Notes: generated by a model from the letters alone, not told the origin. DNA of 64,000 bases from UBA6614 sp002433235 (GCA_002433235.1 DJHS01000018.1:8498-72497); one strand, 5' to 3'. Shown: positions 25,716-35,341, counted from the stretch's first letter. Numbers and translations: made by a program.

Positions 25716-26516
25716 GTGAGGAGGTTTGGGGCGGCCGTGTTCGCGGCCCTTGTTTCAGCAGTGGTATCGGCACATGCCGTGGAGGAGCCTTATGAGGCGT
25801 ATCTTCGCGTGGCCAACCAAGTTGCTGAAGGAGATCGCCTTTATTTTTCCAAGCCTATCGAGGCGCTCCAGCAATACCTTCGGGCGCAGCAAACCCTGCG
25901 AACCCTGCGGGCCAACCACCCCACTTGGAACGCAAAAGTGGTGGACGGCAAATTGAAATACTTGAGCGAGCGGGTGCCGCCGATGATGCAGCAGTTGGGC
26001 ATCCCCGGCACCGCCGTGACACCCCAAGGCGCACCCGCCGCCGTGCCGACCGTGCCCACGGTGGGCGTGGCACAGTTGAACCGGCGCATTGAGGCTCTCC
26101 GCAACGAGAAACTGGAACTGCAGCATGAGCTGGCAAAAATCGAGACGGAATACACGGAAAAACTGCGTGAAGCCCTGAAGGTGCGGCCCCGCGAACTGGA
26201 GCCCGGGGAACTGGCCAAGGCGGAAACCGCCAACAGCAAACTGCGCGAACAGATGGTTTATCTGGAATCCCATTATCAAAAACTTGATTCTGAATATAAA
26301 AAAGTCCAGGCGGAGATGACCCGGCTGGAGAAGGACCTCGCCACCACAAAGAAGGAGAACAACGAACTTCGAGCCCAGGTGGACGGTAAGAAGCTCAAGG
26401 AACTGGCCGAGGAAAACGCCCGTCTGCGACGGCAAGCGGCCCAGCGGGATGACTTGGTGAAAAGCCTGCAGGAGCAAATTCAGAAGCTTGAGCGATTGCT
26501 TCTAAACGCCCCCTGA
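25716..26516 (+). CDS. Exported coiled-coil protein
   Basis: From a GTG start the 266-residue product has a signal peptide (MRRFGAAVFAALVSAVVSAHA), a short N-terminal domain with a tetratricopeptide-like helical pair (residues 25-90) and an alanine/proline linker. A long coiled coil follows from about residue 120 to the end (repeated ELxxxxAxLRxQ and KLxxELxxL heptads). It is likely periplasmic and structural. The next gene, rsmD, starts 6 bp after its stop. Confidence 0.8.
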   Translation: MRRFGAAVFAALVSAVVSAHAVEEPYEAYLRVANQVAEGDRLYFSKPIEALQQYLRAQQTLRTLRANHPTWNAKVVDGKLKYLSERVPPMMQQLGIPGTAVTPQGAPAAVPTVPTVGVAQLNRRIEALRNEKLELQHELAKIETEYTEKLREALKVRPRELEPGELAKAETANSKLREQMVYLESHYQKLDSEYKKVQAEMTRLEKDLATTKKENNELRAQVDGKKLKELAEENARLRRQAAQRDDLVKSLQEQIQKLERLLLNAP

Positions 26517-26522
26517 CTTCCC

Positions 26523-27116
26523 ATGCGCATCACTGGCGGACTCTGGGCGGGGCGGCCACTGAAGGTGCCACCCGGCCAAGGTGTTCGGCCCACCCCGGAC
26601 AAGGTGCGCCAAGCCATCTTCAACAGCTTGGGCTACTGGGTGGCAGGGCAGAGTGTGCTGGAATTATTTGCCGGTAGCGGGGCGTTGAGCTTGGAGTGTT
26701 TGAGCCGGGGTGCCACGCGGGCAGTCTGTGTGGAATTGAGCCGGCGTCATGCCGGGGTGCTGCGCGGAAACCTCCAATCTTTGGAGGCTGACGCGGGGGT
26801 TCGGGTGCAGGATGCTTTTGTGGCGGCGCGTCAATTGGCTGAGCATGGGGAGCAGTTTGATTTCATCGTGGCCGATCCTCCCTACGGCGAAAAGAACACA
26901 GGCCGCCGCTCGGAAAGTCTCGCGCAACGGTTGTTGGATGACGAGAATATGCCGCGAATCCTGAAGGCTGATGGACGGCTGTTGCTCGGCCATGCCCGGC
27001 GGGATCAACTGGATGTTGCCCCGCCGTGGAGCGATCTTAAGGTTCTCAAGCATGGCGACAACTGGATTCGCATGTTGGAAATTCTCACCGAGGAATCTTA
27101 TGAACCGAAGGGTTGA
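26523..27116 (+). CDS. rsmD: 16S rRNA (guanine966-N2)-methyltransferase RsmD
   Basis: The 197-residue enzyme methylates G966 of 16S rRNA using S-adenosylmethionine. It begins MRITGGLWAGRPLKVPPG and RPTPDKVRQAIFNSLG, both signatures of RsmD. It holds the SAM-binding LELFAGSGALSLE and the catalytic DPPY at residues 118-121. Length is normal. The next gene starts inside its end. Confidence 0.97.
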   Translation: MRITGGLWAGRPLKVPPGQGVRPTPDKVRQAIFNSLGYWVAGQSVLELFAGSGALSLECLSRGATRAVCVELSRRHAGVLRGNLQSLEADAGVRVQDAFVAARQLAEHGEQFDFIVADPPYGEKNTGRRSESLAQRLLDDENMPRILKADGRLLLGHARRDQLDVAPPWSDLKVLKHGDNWIRMLEILTEESYEPKG

Positions 27117-27603
27117 ACTGGCGCCATATCGGCCTTGTCTGTGGCGGATGGTTTGCCTGATGGCATCGATTTTAATGATGGGTTGTGGTTCCGGGGACGC
27201 TGGGGATCCCCCCGAATTGTTTGCCAAGATGGCACCCGAGGAAATCCCGGCTGATTTCCCGGAACGTGCAGCTTCCAAGCAACATCGGTTCACGCAATTA
27301 AACGCACCGGGGGTTCAACACATTGCGAACCAAGGTGGCTTGCTGCGGCTGACATTGTTCGAGGGACTGGAGGTCACCGCGCGTCTGGACAAGATTGATG
27401 ATGGAATACTGCCGACCAAGAGCTACAGGGGGCAGATCGTTGATGATCCGGGCTCCACGGTTTCCATGTCGTTTCAGGATGGTGTTTTAAAGGCATCAGT
27501 AGTGACAGGCAACGGCCGGCAATTTCAAATAAGCCACGTCCGAAACGGAACGTACGTGGTTTTCGAGATTCAGCCCCTAGTTTCTCCCTTGAAGGGAAAT
27601 TGA
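27100..27603 (+). CDS. Lipoprotein resembling a metalloprotease prodomain
   Basis: The 167-residue product overlaps the end of rsmD by 17 bases. A leader with two hydrophobic stretches ends in a lipobox-like SILMMGCGSG, suggesting lipid attachment. The rest resembles the N-terminal propeptide of secreted reprolysin-like metalloproteases: LTLFEGLEVTARLDKI, then GQIVDDPGSTVSMSFQDGVL, then GRQFQISHVRNGTYVVFEI. No protease domain follows; the gene ends there. It could be a stand-alone inhibitor or chaperone-like domain, which is inference from similarity by eye. Confidence 0.6.
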   Translation: MNRRVELAPYRPCLWRMVCLMASILMMGCGSGDAGDPPELFAKMAPEEIPADFPERAASKQHRFTQLNAPGVQHIANQGGLLRLTLFEGLEVTARLDKIDDGILPTKSYRGQIVDDPGSTVSMSFQDGVLKASVVTGNGRQFQISHVRNGTYVVFEIQPLVSPLKGN

Positions 27604-27634
27604 CCCGCAGCCAAAACCGGTTACAATCGCGCCG

Positions 27635-28537
27635 ATGAATCGACCCCACCTGTTTGTCCTCGTGGCAGCAGTTTCGCTGGCCTGCCTTCCCGGCTGTGGG
27701 CCAGCGAAACTCAAGAATGACGCCTCCAAGGCATCCGGCAAGGATGACATCCGCAAGGCAACCGCAACCGCCGGGGAACAGGAGCCACCTCTTGCCTGGG
27801 CCGAGTGGCTGGAGGTGGGGGATGATGGTCGCGCACGGCTGGAAGATCAAAACGCCACCTACACCGGCAGGGTGATGGATTATTACGAGCAGGATGGTGC
27901 CGAGGGCCTGATTGAGACCTCCTTCAAGGACGGCTTGCGTGAAGGGCAGTCACGCTGGTGGCATTGGAACGGCAATCCGGCCGGCACAATGACTTACCGC
28001 AAGGGCTTGGCGCAAGGAGCCGAGACTTGGTGGTTTCCCAATGGTCAAAAAATGCGGGTGTTGCATCACGTGGACGGAGAACTGGATGGGCCTGCCTCCG
28101 GCTGGTACGACGATGGCCAACCCGAGTTCAGTGCCATTTGGAAGGAGGGACAACCCGAGGGGAAATTCACGGAATGGCACGCCAACGGCAAGACCATGAC
28201 CCTTCGCCATTATGTGGATGGTGAACGCGATGGGCTGGAAACCCACTGGTACAAGACCGGCCAGAAGGCTTGGGAAATGACTTGGCGTGCCGGCAAAAAA
28301 GAGGGCATGCGCACGGAATGGTACGAGGGAGGCAAAACCACCAGCGAGACGCCCTTCAAGGGTGACGTTCGCCACGGCGTGGCACGGGGTTGGTATCAAA
28401 ACGGGACAAAATCATTTGAGATCACTTGGGAAAAGGGGGCCGAGGTGCGGCATTTGGAGTGGAACAAGGACGGCACCCAGATGGATCTCACGGAAGATGG
28501 CTGGAACCCTGACGGGACACCACGCAAGACGAATTAA
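27635..28537 (+). CDS. Lipoprotein with MORN-like repeats (YwqK-type)
   Basis: The 300-residue protein has a signal peptide ending in a lipobox (LPGC at about residues 18-21). It then carries seven or so MORN-like repeats of the form FKDGLREGQSRWWHWNGNP and YVDGERDGLETHWYKTGQK, each with a G.W(y/h)xNGxx core. Databases often label such proteins YwqK family antitoxin, but no toxin is visible here and the repeat only indicates a surface or scaffold role. It belongs to a run of exported proteins with the S41 peptidase 7 bp downstream. Confidence 0.85.
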   Translation: MNRPHLFVLVAAVSLACLPGCGPAKLKNDASKASGKDDIRKATATAGEQEPPLAWAEWLEVGDDGRARLEDQNATYTGRVMDYYEQDGAEGLIETSFKDGLREGQSRWWHWNGNPAGTMTYRKGLAQGAETWWFPNGQKMRVLHHVDGELDGPASGWYDDGQPEFSAIWKEGQPEGKFTEWHANGKTMTLRHYVDGERDGLETHWYKTGQKAWEMTWRAGKKEGMRTEWYEGGKTTSETPFKGDVRHGVARGWYQNGTKSFEITWEKGAEVRHLEWNKDGTQMDLTEDGWNPDGTPRKTN

Positions 28538-28543
28538 AGCGTT

Positions 28544-30034
28544 ATGAAATTTTTCCGTTTCTGGCTGGGAATCGGCCTATTCGTTGCCGGATTGTGCGTT
28601 CCGGCGAAGGCGGCCAAGCGCTTGGCACCGGCCTTGGAGGAGCAATTTACTGTTGCCCAGTTGCGTGAGGATTGCCGGGTTCTGCGCGCCGCGCTGGAGC
28701 AATTGCATGCGGGCCTTTACCTGCATACTTCCCACAAGGAGATGGACAAGGCGCTTGATGAATTGTCCGACTCCTTTAACAAGCCGGCGACACGGCGGGA
28801 GTTTTATCTCCGGGCTGCGCCGGTGGTCGAACTCGCCAAATGCGGACACACCTATTTTGATCTGCCGCAGCGCACACTCGATGCCTTGGGGAACAAGCGA
28901 GAGATGTTTCCACTGCCCCTGATCTTCCTTGGCGGACGGGTGCATGTGGACCAGACGGTGGGGCCAATCCCCTTGGGTGCCGAAATCAAGTCCATTAATC
29001 GGCGTCCCATGACGGAGATTTTGCGCCAGTTGATGCCCTACGTGCGCGCCGATGGCCGGAATGTGACGATGAAACATCGCATTCTCGACATGGAATTCTC
29101 GTTTCATTATCTGGTCAACATCGGGGGGAGCATAATGTTCGAGGTGGATTATCTCCCGCACGGCAAGCATGAGGCGCAAACCGTTCGACTGGCCGGAGTG
29201 AATGGTGAAACCCTGCGCGAAGAGCTGACTCAACGACACACTAATACGGGTCGGAAAAAGAACTACTCCTTTCGCGAACTGGGCAACTCCACGGCCCTCC
29301 TGACCGTGAATTCGTTCGATGTCGGCGCCCGCCGCAAGGGCAGGCAAAAATACCATGATTTTTTAAAGAAAACCTTTGCGGATTTAAAAGCGAAACCAGG
29401 AATCAAAAACCTGATCGTGGATGTCCGTGAAAACGAAGGGGGGGTTGAAGGCCGCGAGACAAGGTTGTTCGGTTTCCTCGCCCAAAAACCGTTTCGCGAC
29501 CCCGCATTGGCGTCCACCCTGACCTTGGAAATTCCACTGGAAAAATACATGGACCGGCGTGAACTGGATCGGCGCACGGAAAAGTTTATTGAAAAAGACT
29601 TGGCCAAGGATTTTAAACCCAACCTGGCCGCCAACAATCAACTACAACTGGCTGATACCCCCCTGCGCAAGCCGCGCGATGACGCATTCAAGGGCCGACT
29701 CTGGATTCTCACCGGCGGCCTCACCCATTCCGGCGGGGCAACCCTGTGCAGTCTGGCGGCGAACAATGACAACGTCACGTTCGTGGGCGAAGAGACGGGT
29801 GGCAACCGGTTTGCCTACACCGCGGGAAATACAATCCTGTTTCGGCTGCCCCACACCCTGTGCCAGCTCGGCGTGCCCATCATCCTGTATCGCAACCAAA
29901 CCCCCGTGGGCAATTTTCCCAAGGATCGCGGAATCATTCCCGATCACCCCGTGACTCGAACCATCGCCGACCTGCGCGCGAGCGAAGACACCGTGCTGAG
30001 ACGCACCTTGGAATTAATTAAAAAGTCGGAATAA
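28544..30034 (+). CDS. S41-family peptidase-like protein
   Basis: The 496-residue exported protein has a signal peptide (MKFFRFWLGIGLFVAGLCVPAKAA). Features of the tail-specific protease family include IKNLIVDVRENEGGVEG followed later by LWILTGGLTHSGGATLCSLA, which places a probable catalytic serine at S396, and FVGEETGGNRFAYTAGN. A PDZ-like region lies around residues 130-190 (VGPIPLGAEIKSINRRPM). The motif reads THSGG where many family members have a Ser-Ala pair after the glycine strand. It would act on proteins in the periplasm. It follows the MORN lipoprotein closely. Confidence 0.85.
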   Translation: MKFFRFWLGIGLFVAGLCVPAKAAKRLAPALEEQFTVAQLREDCRVLRAALEQLHAGLYLHTSHKEMDKALDELSDSFNKPATRREFYLRAAPVVELAKCGHTYFDLPQRTLDALGNKREMFPLPLIFLGGRVHVDQTVGPIPLGAEIKSINRRPMTEILRQLMPYVRADGRNVTMKHRILDMEFSFHYLVNIGGSIMFEVDYLPHGKHEAQTVRLAGVNGETLREELTQRHTNTGRKKNYSFRELGNSTALLTVNSFDVGARRKGRQKYHDFLKKTFADLKAKPGIKNLIVDVRENEGGVEGRETRLFGFLAQKPFRDPALASTLTLEIPLEKYMDRRELDRRTEKFIEKDLAKDFKPNLAANNQLQLADTPLRKPRDDAFKGRLWILTGGLTHSGGATLCSLAANNDNVTFVGEETGGNRFAYTAGNTILFRLPHTLCQLGVPIILYRNQTPVGNFPKDRGIIPDHPVTRTIADLRASEDTVLRRTLELIKKSE

Positions 30035-30035
30035 A

Positions 30036-30248
30036 TCACCACCGGCCCGGACTGCCTGGCGGTGTGCGGACAATTTGCATCGTCCACCACAGGAGCCCCA
30101 AGCCGATGAGTTGTACACCCAAATTGCCAGGATTGGGTGCAAACCGCAAAAGGGTCGCGCCCCAAACCACCAGAAAAAGTGTGAAGACTGTCTGCATCGG
30201 GTTGCCAGAAGACACTGAATTCATCGTGGAATGCGCGGCAACATTCAA
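30036..30248 (-). CDS. Small membrane protein
   Basis: The 70-residue frame holds two hydrophobic segments (TVFTLFLVVWGATLLRF and LGVQLIGLGLLWWTMQIV) with a short loop, so a two-pass membrane protein is plausible. The true start may be a later ATG (30224 or 30197). It converges with the S41 peptidase. No family is recognised; codon use and hydrophobic layout are the only support. Confidence 0.5.
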   Translation of the reverse strand: MNVAAHSTMNSVSSGNPMQTVFTLFLVVWGATLLRFAPNPGNLGVQLIGLGLLWWTMQIVRTPPGSPGRW

Positions 30249-30331
30249 GCACTAACTCACTAATATAGTGAGTTCGATGCCGACCGTTTTTCATTGGCGG
30301 AGGACTGGCAGCGAGATATCGGTGGGGCTGC

Positions 30332-31681
30332 GTGGAGTGGAGTTTGGACAGTTGGCGGACCCGGCCAGTCAGGCAGCAGCCGATTTATACCGATAAAATG
30401 GCGCTGGAGGCGGCCTTGGCAGAGGTGCGCGCGCTGCCGCCGCTGGTGGATGCGGGCGAGGTGGACAAGTTGAGGGATCATCTGGCCGCTGCCGGGCGCG
30501 GGGAGGCGTTCCTATTGCAGGGCGGAGATTGCGCCGAGCGTTTTGCCGACTGCAATCGTGCGGCGATCGAGGGTAAACTGAAGATATTAATGCAGATGAG
30601 CTTGGTGCTCACTTGGGGCGCGCGCCTGCCGGTAGTGCGTGTGGCGCGTATGGCGGGCCAGTTTGCCAAGCCGCGATCTCAGGACACGGAAACGGTCGAG
30701 GGATTGGAGTTGCCATCTTATCGTGGCGACTTGGTAAACGACATCGCGCCCGTTGCGAGCGCCCGCGCGGCGAATCCCCAGCGCCTTGTGCGGGCGCATC
30801 ATCTTGCCGCGGCAACGCTGAATTATGCCCGCGCACTAATTGATGGCGGTTTCGCGGACCTTCATCATCCGGATCACTGGGATCTGGCCTTTGTTCGTAG
30901 CACGGATAACCGTGCGGAATATGAAGACTTGGTGGAGCGAATCCTTGACGCGGTGGAGTTCATGGAAGCCACTGGCGCGGTGGGAAGTGAAGCCCTGCAA
31001 ACGGTGGAACTCTTCACCAGCCACGAGGCGCTGCATTTGGCATGGGAGGAGGCCCAGACTGAACGAGATCACGGCGGCTGGTACAATCTGGCCACGCACC
31101 TCCCATGGATCGGCGAACGCACACGGCAACGGGATGGCGCGCATGTGGAATATTGTCGAGGCCTTCGCAACCCCGTGGGGATCAAGGCCGGTCCGACCAT
31201 GACGCCGGATGAACTGGAGGATTTGCTAGCCACCCTGAATCCCGAAAACCAACCGGGGCGCGTCCTGATTATTACGCGAATGGGCGCGAATGCCATCCAT
31301 GAAAAATTACCGCCATTGGTAGCGGCCGTTCGAGAAGCTGGCCATGAGGTGACTTGGGCCTGCGACCCCATGCATGGCAATACCACGACGACACAAGCCG
31401 GCCTCAAAACTCGCCGCATTGAAAACGTGATTGCGGAACTGAACGCAGCCTTTGACTTGCATGACGCAGCCGGGAGCATCCTTGGCGGGGTTCATTTTGA
31501 AATGACGGGTGAAAACGTGACAGAATGCACGGGTGGTCCGCAGGAATTATCCGAGGCAGACCTTGCGCAGCGCTACCGAACCTATTGCGACCCGCGCCTG
31601 AACTACGCGCAAAGCCTGGAGCTGGCCTTTCTGCTGGCGCGCCGGCTGCAGCAACGGCGAGCCCGCCACAAAACGGCCTGA
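30332..31681 (+). CDS. 3-deoxy-7-phosphoheptulonate synthase, class II (plant type)
   Basis: The 449-residue enzyme joins phosphoenolpyruvate and erythrose 4-phosphate, the first step of the shikimate pathway. It is the class II (AroA-II) type: WSLDSWRTRPVRQQP at the start, FLLQGGDCAERF, GLRNPVGIKAGPTM, CDPMHGNT and GGVHFEMTGENVTECTGG. From a GTG at 30332 the length is normal. It is unlinked to other aromatic genes in this window, and the DUF3108 gene follows 20 bp later. Confidence 0.97.
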   Translation: MEWSLDSWRTRPVRQQPIYTDKMALEAALAEVRALPPLVDAGEVDKLRDHLAAAGRGEAFLLQGGDCAERFADCNRAAIEGKLKILMQMSLVLTWGARLPVVRVARMAGQFAKPRSQDTETVEGLELPSYRGDLVNDIAPVASARAANPQRLVRAHHLAAATLNYARALIDGGFADLHHPDHWDLAFVRSTDNRAEYEDLVERILDAVEFMEATGAVGSEALQTVELFTSHEALHLAWEEAQTERDHGGWYNLATHLPWIGERTRQRDGAHVEYCRGLRNPVGIKAGPTMTPDELEDLLATLNPENQPGRVLIITRMGANAIHEKLPPLVAAVREAGHEVTWACDPMHGNTTTTQAGLKTRRIENVIAELNAAFDLHDAAGSILGGVHFEMTGENVTECTGGPQELSEADLAQRYRTYCDPRLNYAQSLELAFLLARRLQQRRARHKTA

Positions 31682-31701
31682 CAAGGCTCCCTCAAACAGC
31701 T

Positions 31702-32610
31702 ATGAATGACCCCGGCCAACCCAAGGAGCGGCCGGCATCCATGCGATACATTCTCCGCAAGCTGTTGCGTGTGTTCGTTTACATGGCCGTACTGTTCCTG
31801 CTCGCTTGGGGCACCGTGGTGCTTCTCTCACCCAGTCGCACAAATTTCCGGCAGAGCCCGAAAGTCCGAACCAACATGGTACTGTCCACCAATGCCACGC
31901 ATCCTGGAACAAAGCCACGCGAGCGCAGCTTTGCCGCCGGCGAACTGGCGGAATACACCCTCCGCTTTGCCAAGGCACCGATTGGCGAAGGAATTTTTAA
32001 AGTGGAGCCGCGCGAGTCGGCGGATGCACCCTGGCGGTTTTCGCTGCGGTTGACCGCCATGGGCGGCGCCTTTGGATACGAGGCAAATGCCACCTTGGAC
32101 AGCGGTTTCAAGCGAACGCTGGCCTACCAGAATACGGAGGTCATCCCACTGCGCGGCAAACGCACGGTGCAGTTGGTGTTCGATGATTCCAACGGTACAA
32201 CCGTCCGGCGCCGCCTGAATGGCGGTGAACCCGGCGAGCCCATTGCCCTGCCGGACAGTTATTACGATCCGTTGAGCATGATTTATGCCTTTCGGGAAAT
32301 GAACTTTGACGCCGGCGGCAAGGTGCAATGGACCGTCACCGACGGCAAGTCCAGCTATGCCATGAGCGCGCGCGTCAAGCATCGTGAGAACATTAGGATT
32401 GGGCAGGATACCTTTCGCACTTTTCTGGTGGAACCGGACTTAGGCAATTTCCGTGGCATCTTCAACCAAGGCAAGGGGGCACAACTCCAGATTTGGTTCA
32501 GCGACGATGCCCATACCGTGCCCCTTCGCCTTCGATTTAAAAGCCCCATCGGCGAAATTGTTGCCGAGAACAAAAACTACATCCGCCCCGCTCCGCCTCG
32601 GCGGCAGTAA
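31702..32610 (+). CDS. DUF3108-type exported protein
   Basis: The 302-residue product has an N-terminal membrane anchor (LLRVFVYMAVLFLLAWGTVVLL) preceded by positive charges, then a beta-rich domain. The segment ERSFAAGELAEYTLRFAKAP and the later DSYYDPLSMIYAFREM are typical of DUF3108, a periplasmic lipocalin-like family found in many Gram-negative bacteria. Its role is unknown. It follows the DAHP synthase after 20 bp, perhaps on one transcript. Confidence 0.8.
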   Translation: MNDPGQPKERPASMRYILRKLLRVFVYMAVLFLLAWGTVVLLSPSRTNFRQSPKVRTNMVLSTNATHPGTKPRERSFAAGELAEYTLRFAKAPIGEGIFKVEPRESADAPWRFSLRLTAMGGAFGYEANATLDSGFKRTLAYQNTEVIPLRGKRTVQLVFDDSNGTTVRRRLNGGEPGEPIALPDSYYDPLSMIYAFREMNFDAGGKVQWTVTDGKSSYAMSARVKHRENIRIGQDTFRTFLVEPDLGNFRGIFNQGKGAQLQIWFSDDAHTVPLRLRFKSPIGEIVAENKNYIRPAPPRRQ

Positions 32611-32652
32611 GAGGTGGCCTATTAATTGGCATCCATCCTCTCTTTGCCCCTG

Positions 32653-32658
32653 TATAAT
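32653..32658 (+). promoter_or_regulatory. Candidate -10 box upstream of the symporter
   Basis: The hexamer TATAAT occurs in a 174 bp intergenic stretch, about 125 bp upstream of the transporter start. No good -35 at the right spacing is clear (TTGGCA lies 21 bases upstream of it), so this is only a candidate. The stretch holds nothing else I can support. Confidence 0.3.
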
Positions 32659-32784
32659 ACAACAATGGCATCGTTGTGAAGCTTGGGTGGGTTGCCATTT
32701 GCGGGTAAATAACATCGTTCCAGCAACGGGCTGGGACTGATTCTTCTTGCCAATCAGGGCAAGTTGGCTTGTTTTGCGGGGCGA

Positions 32785-34887
32785 ATGTTGGCCGATGGCA
32801 TATTGTTGCGGGCGGATTTCATTGTCTTTTTTGGCTCCCTACTGGCGGTGATGGCCGTGGGCCTGTGGGTGGGGCGCCGTGAAAAGTCCTCCCAGGATTA
32901 TTTTTTGGCCGGCAAGGACACGCCGTGGTGGGCGGTGGCTGGCTCCATTTTTGGCTCCAACGTCTCGGCCAATCACATGGCGGGCATGATGGCAGTGGGC
33001 TTCACTGCGGGGTTTGTCATCAGTCACTTGGAAATCACGGCCATCGCTGGCCTGTTGCTGCTGTGCTACTTTTTCCTGCCTGTTTACCGCAAGCTGCACG
33101 TTTACACGTTATCCGATTACCTCGGCCGCCGTTACGACGACCGCAGCCGAGTAGCCTACTCCATCATCATGGTCGGCATCATTGTGGCCGTGATGATGTT
33201 GCCGGCGTTTTATTTCGGCTCGCGCGCCGTGAACATCCTCATGGTCAGCGAGCTGGAAATTCAGGACGCCCAGTTCGCCTCGCGCGTGAGGACCCTCTCA
33301 AACTCAGGCACCTTGGAAAGCACGCTGAAACGTGAAAGCCTTACTCCGCGCCAGGAAAAAATAAGGAGCACTTGGCAGCAATTAAATGCCGAGTTGAGCG
33401 GTTCGGATGGAGAAGCCAAACCCCCGAAGGAGTTGTCCGAACGCGGTCGGCAACTTGAAAAGGAATGGAGCCGTTACACGCGGGTGGAGATTGACCAGTC
33501 AAAGTACATCTGGGGCATTCTCATCATGGCGGCTGTCACCGGCATTTACACCATCGTGGGGGGCCTGCGCGCGGTGATCATCACGGATGTCATCCAGTCC
33601 GTTCTCATCTTGCTGGGCATGCTGATTGTCGCCTGGTGCACATTCAACCACGAGTTGATTGGCAGTTGGGCCACCATGGTGGAATTTGACGAGGGTAAAT
33701 TGGAAACCCTCACCCCCGGCCGTGACCTGCTGCATCTTTACAAGAAAAGTAACGACCCCAAGTTCCCTTGGACCGGGGTGCTCAGTGGCCTGCTCATCCT
33801 TCACTTTTACTACTGGGGCGCGAACCAGTTCATTGTGCAACGGGCCTTGGCGGCGCGCTCCCTGAGTGAAGCACGCACGGGCATCATCGCCGCTGGTTTC
33901 TTCAAGCTCCTCATTCCCTTTGTCTCCATCGGCACGGGCATTGCCGCCTACTACCTGTTCCAACAGCAGATGCCCGGTGTGCAACTGGACGGTGACACCG
34001 CCTTCCCCATGCTGATGCGCGAGGTGGTGGCTCCGCTGGCCATTCCCGGGCTGGTAGGTCTAGTGGCGGCTGGCCTCATTGGCGCCATTCTTTCCAGCGT
34101 CGATTCCATGATGAATTCAGCCGCCACTCTTATTACCTTCGACCTATACAAACGGTTTAAAAATCCAAAGGCCTCCGATGAGCAGTTGGTGCGCATGGGC
34201 AAGTGGATTATCGGTTTCCTAGTGGTCGGCTCGGCGGCATTGACCATCCTCATCTTCAACCCCAACACCAAGGAACCGTTCATGCAGTATGTCATTTCCC
34301 ATCAGGGTCGATTGGTCTCTGGCGTGGTGGCCGCGTTTCTGCTGGGCATGCTTTGGCGCGGTGCGACTCCCGCGGGTGGTCTGGCCGCCATCCTGACAGG
34401 GGTCATCGTCGCCTACGGCTTGCCGTCGCTGTATGAGGCCAGCGTGGACCCGAAAGGGGAATTGGTCAGGCACTTCGGGCCCACACTCAACCCTTTCCAC
34501 ACCGTGTTCATCGCCTTCCTTTGCGCGGTGGCTGCTAATGTTTTTGTCAGCCGACTCGGCACAGTGGACGAGGAAAAGGCCAAGATGACTTGGGTGGGCC
34601 TGGGCATCACGCGCCCGGCGGACCTTCAACTCTTCGGCATGAAGCTCATCGGCTCACTGCTGCTCTTTGCCCTGCTTGCGGTTCTGATGACTGGTCAGCT
34701 TATATCCCCCATGGCGGCCGCGGTGGTGGCATCGGTGTGGACTTTCATCATGTTCCTGGACTCCATGTTCAAGGTCGTTCTTTCCGCGGCAACCAAGGGA
34801 CGCGCCTACAGCCTGCTTCGTGAAGACTTGTTCTGGGCCGGCCTCCTCGCAGCCTGCGCGGTCTTCATGCTTTTCTACTTCTATTAG
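32785..34887 (+). CDS. Sodium:solute symporter (SSS family)
   Basis: The 700-residue protein belongs to the Na+/solute symporter family with about 14 membrane segments. Near the N-terminus are the family-typical GRREKSSQDYFLAGKDTPWW and AGSIFGSNVSANHMAGM. Later come GAILSSVDSMMNSAATL and a C-terminal extension with extra helices. A charged loop of about 70 residues (from RVRTLSNSGTLESTLKRESL) between early helices is unusual. The ATG at 32785 is preferred to an upstream TTG. Substrate unknown; sugars, amino acids and sialic acid are possible in this family. Confidence 0.93.
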   Translation: MLADGILLRADFIVFFGSLLAVMAVGLWVGRREKSSQDYFLAGKDTPWWAVAGSIFGSNVSANHMAGMMAVGFTAGFVISHLEITAIAGLLLLCYFFLPVYRKLHVYTLSDYLGRRYDDRSRVAYSIIMVGIIVAVMMLPAFYFGSRAVNILMVSELEIQDAQFASRVRTLSNSGTLESTLKRESLTPRQEKIRSTWQQLNAELSGSDGEAKPPKELSERGRQLEKEWSRYTRVEIDQSKYIWGILIMAAVTGIYTIVGGLRAVIITDVIQSVLILLGMLIVAWCTFNHELIGSWATMVEFDEGKLETLTPGRDLLHLYKKSNDPKFPWTGVLSGLLILHFYYWGANQFIVQRALAARSLSEARTGIIAAGFFKLLIPFVSIGTGIAAYYLFQQQMPGVQLDGDTAFPMLMREVVAPLAIPGLVGLVAAGLIGAILSSVDSMMNSAATLITFDLYKRFKNPKASDEQLVRMGKWIIGFLVVGSAALTILIFNPNTKEPFMQYVISHQGRLVSGVVAAFLLGMLWRGATPAGGLAAILTGVIVAYGLPSLYEASVDPKGELVRHFGPTLNPFHTVFIAFLCAVAANVFVSRLGTVDEEKAKMTWVGLGITRPADLQLFGMKLIGSLLLFALLAVLMTGQLISPMAAAVVASVWTFIMFLDSMFKVVLSAATKGRAYSLLREDLFWAGLLAACAVFMLFYFY

Positions 34888-34900
34888 GTTCCGGCCCCTT

Positions 34901-35341
34901 TTAATCCCTCTCACCAATACGTTCGCGGGCATAAGCTTCCAGCTTGGTCTTGATCTCATCCCGCACTCGGCGAAAGACTCCCATCTTGGCCTCTTCGGAA
35001 CCATCCGCCTTGGCGGGATCATCAAAGGGCCAATGATGACGGTGAATCTGACCGGGGAACATGGGGCAGGCAGCATCGGCATTGCCGCAAACGGTGATGA
35101 CTGTTTCCACTTCAGCCTTCAAAAACTCCTCCAACGACTTGGAATGATGCTCGCTGATGTCGATGTCGACTTCCATCATGGCCCGAATGGCAAGCGGATG
35201 AACATAGCCTGCCGGTGCACTGCCGGCACTCCGGACATCCAGCATGTCGCCGACAAGGCTGCGTAGGATGCCCTCGGCCATGTGACTACGGCAGCTGTTG
35301 CCAGTGCAGAGGATAAGAATTGTGGGCTTGGGCTTCGCCAT
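34901..35341 (-). CDS. arsC: Thioredoxin-coupled arsenate reductase (LMW phosphatase fold)
   Basis: The 146-residue protein has the P-loop CTGNSCRSHMAEG with C12, and two later cysteines C85 and C92 spaced as in the redox triad of thioredoxin-linked arsenate reductase. The alternative is a low-molecular-weight protein phosphatase, but the three cysteines favour ArsC. It reduces arsenate to arsenite using thioredoxin in the cytoplasm. No arsR, arsB or acr3 is nearby, so it stands alone. It converges on the symporter gene. Confidence 0.9.
   Translation of the reverse strand: MAKPKPTILILCTGNSCRSHMAEGILRSLVGDMLDVRSAGSAPAGYVHPLAIRAMMEVDIDISEHHSKSLEEFLKAEVETVITVCGNADAACPMFPGQIHRHHWPFDDPAKADGSEEAKMGVFRRVRDEIKTKLEAYARERIGERD

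Noticed and set aside
27635..28537. A YwqK antitoxin of a toxin-antitoxin pair
   Set aside because: The family label comes from the MORN-like repeat; no toxin gene is adjacent and the protein is a lipoprotein.
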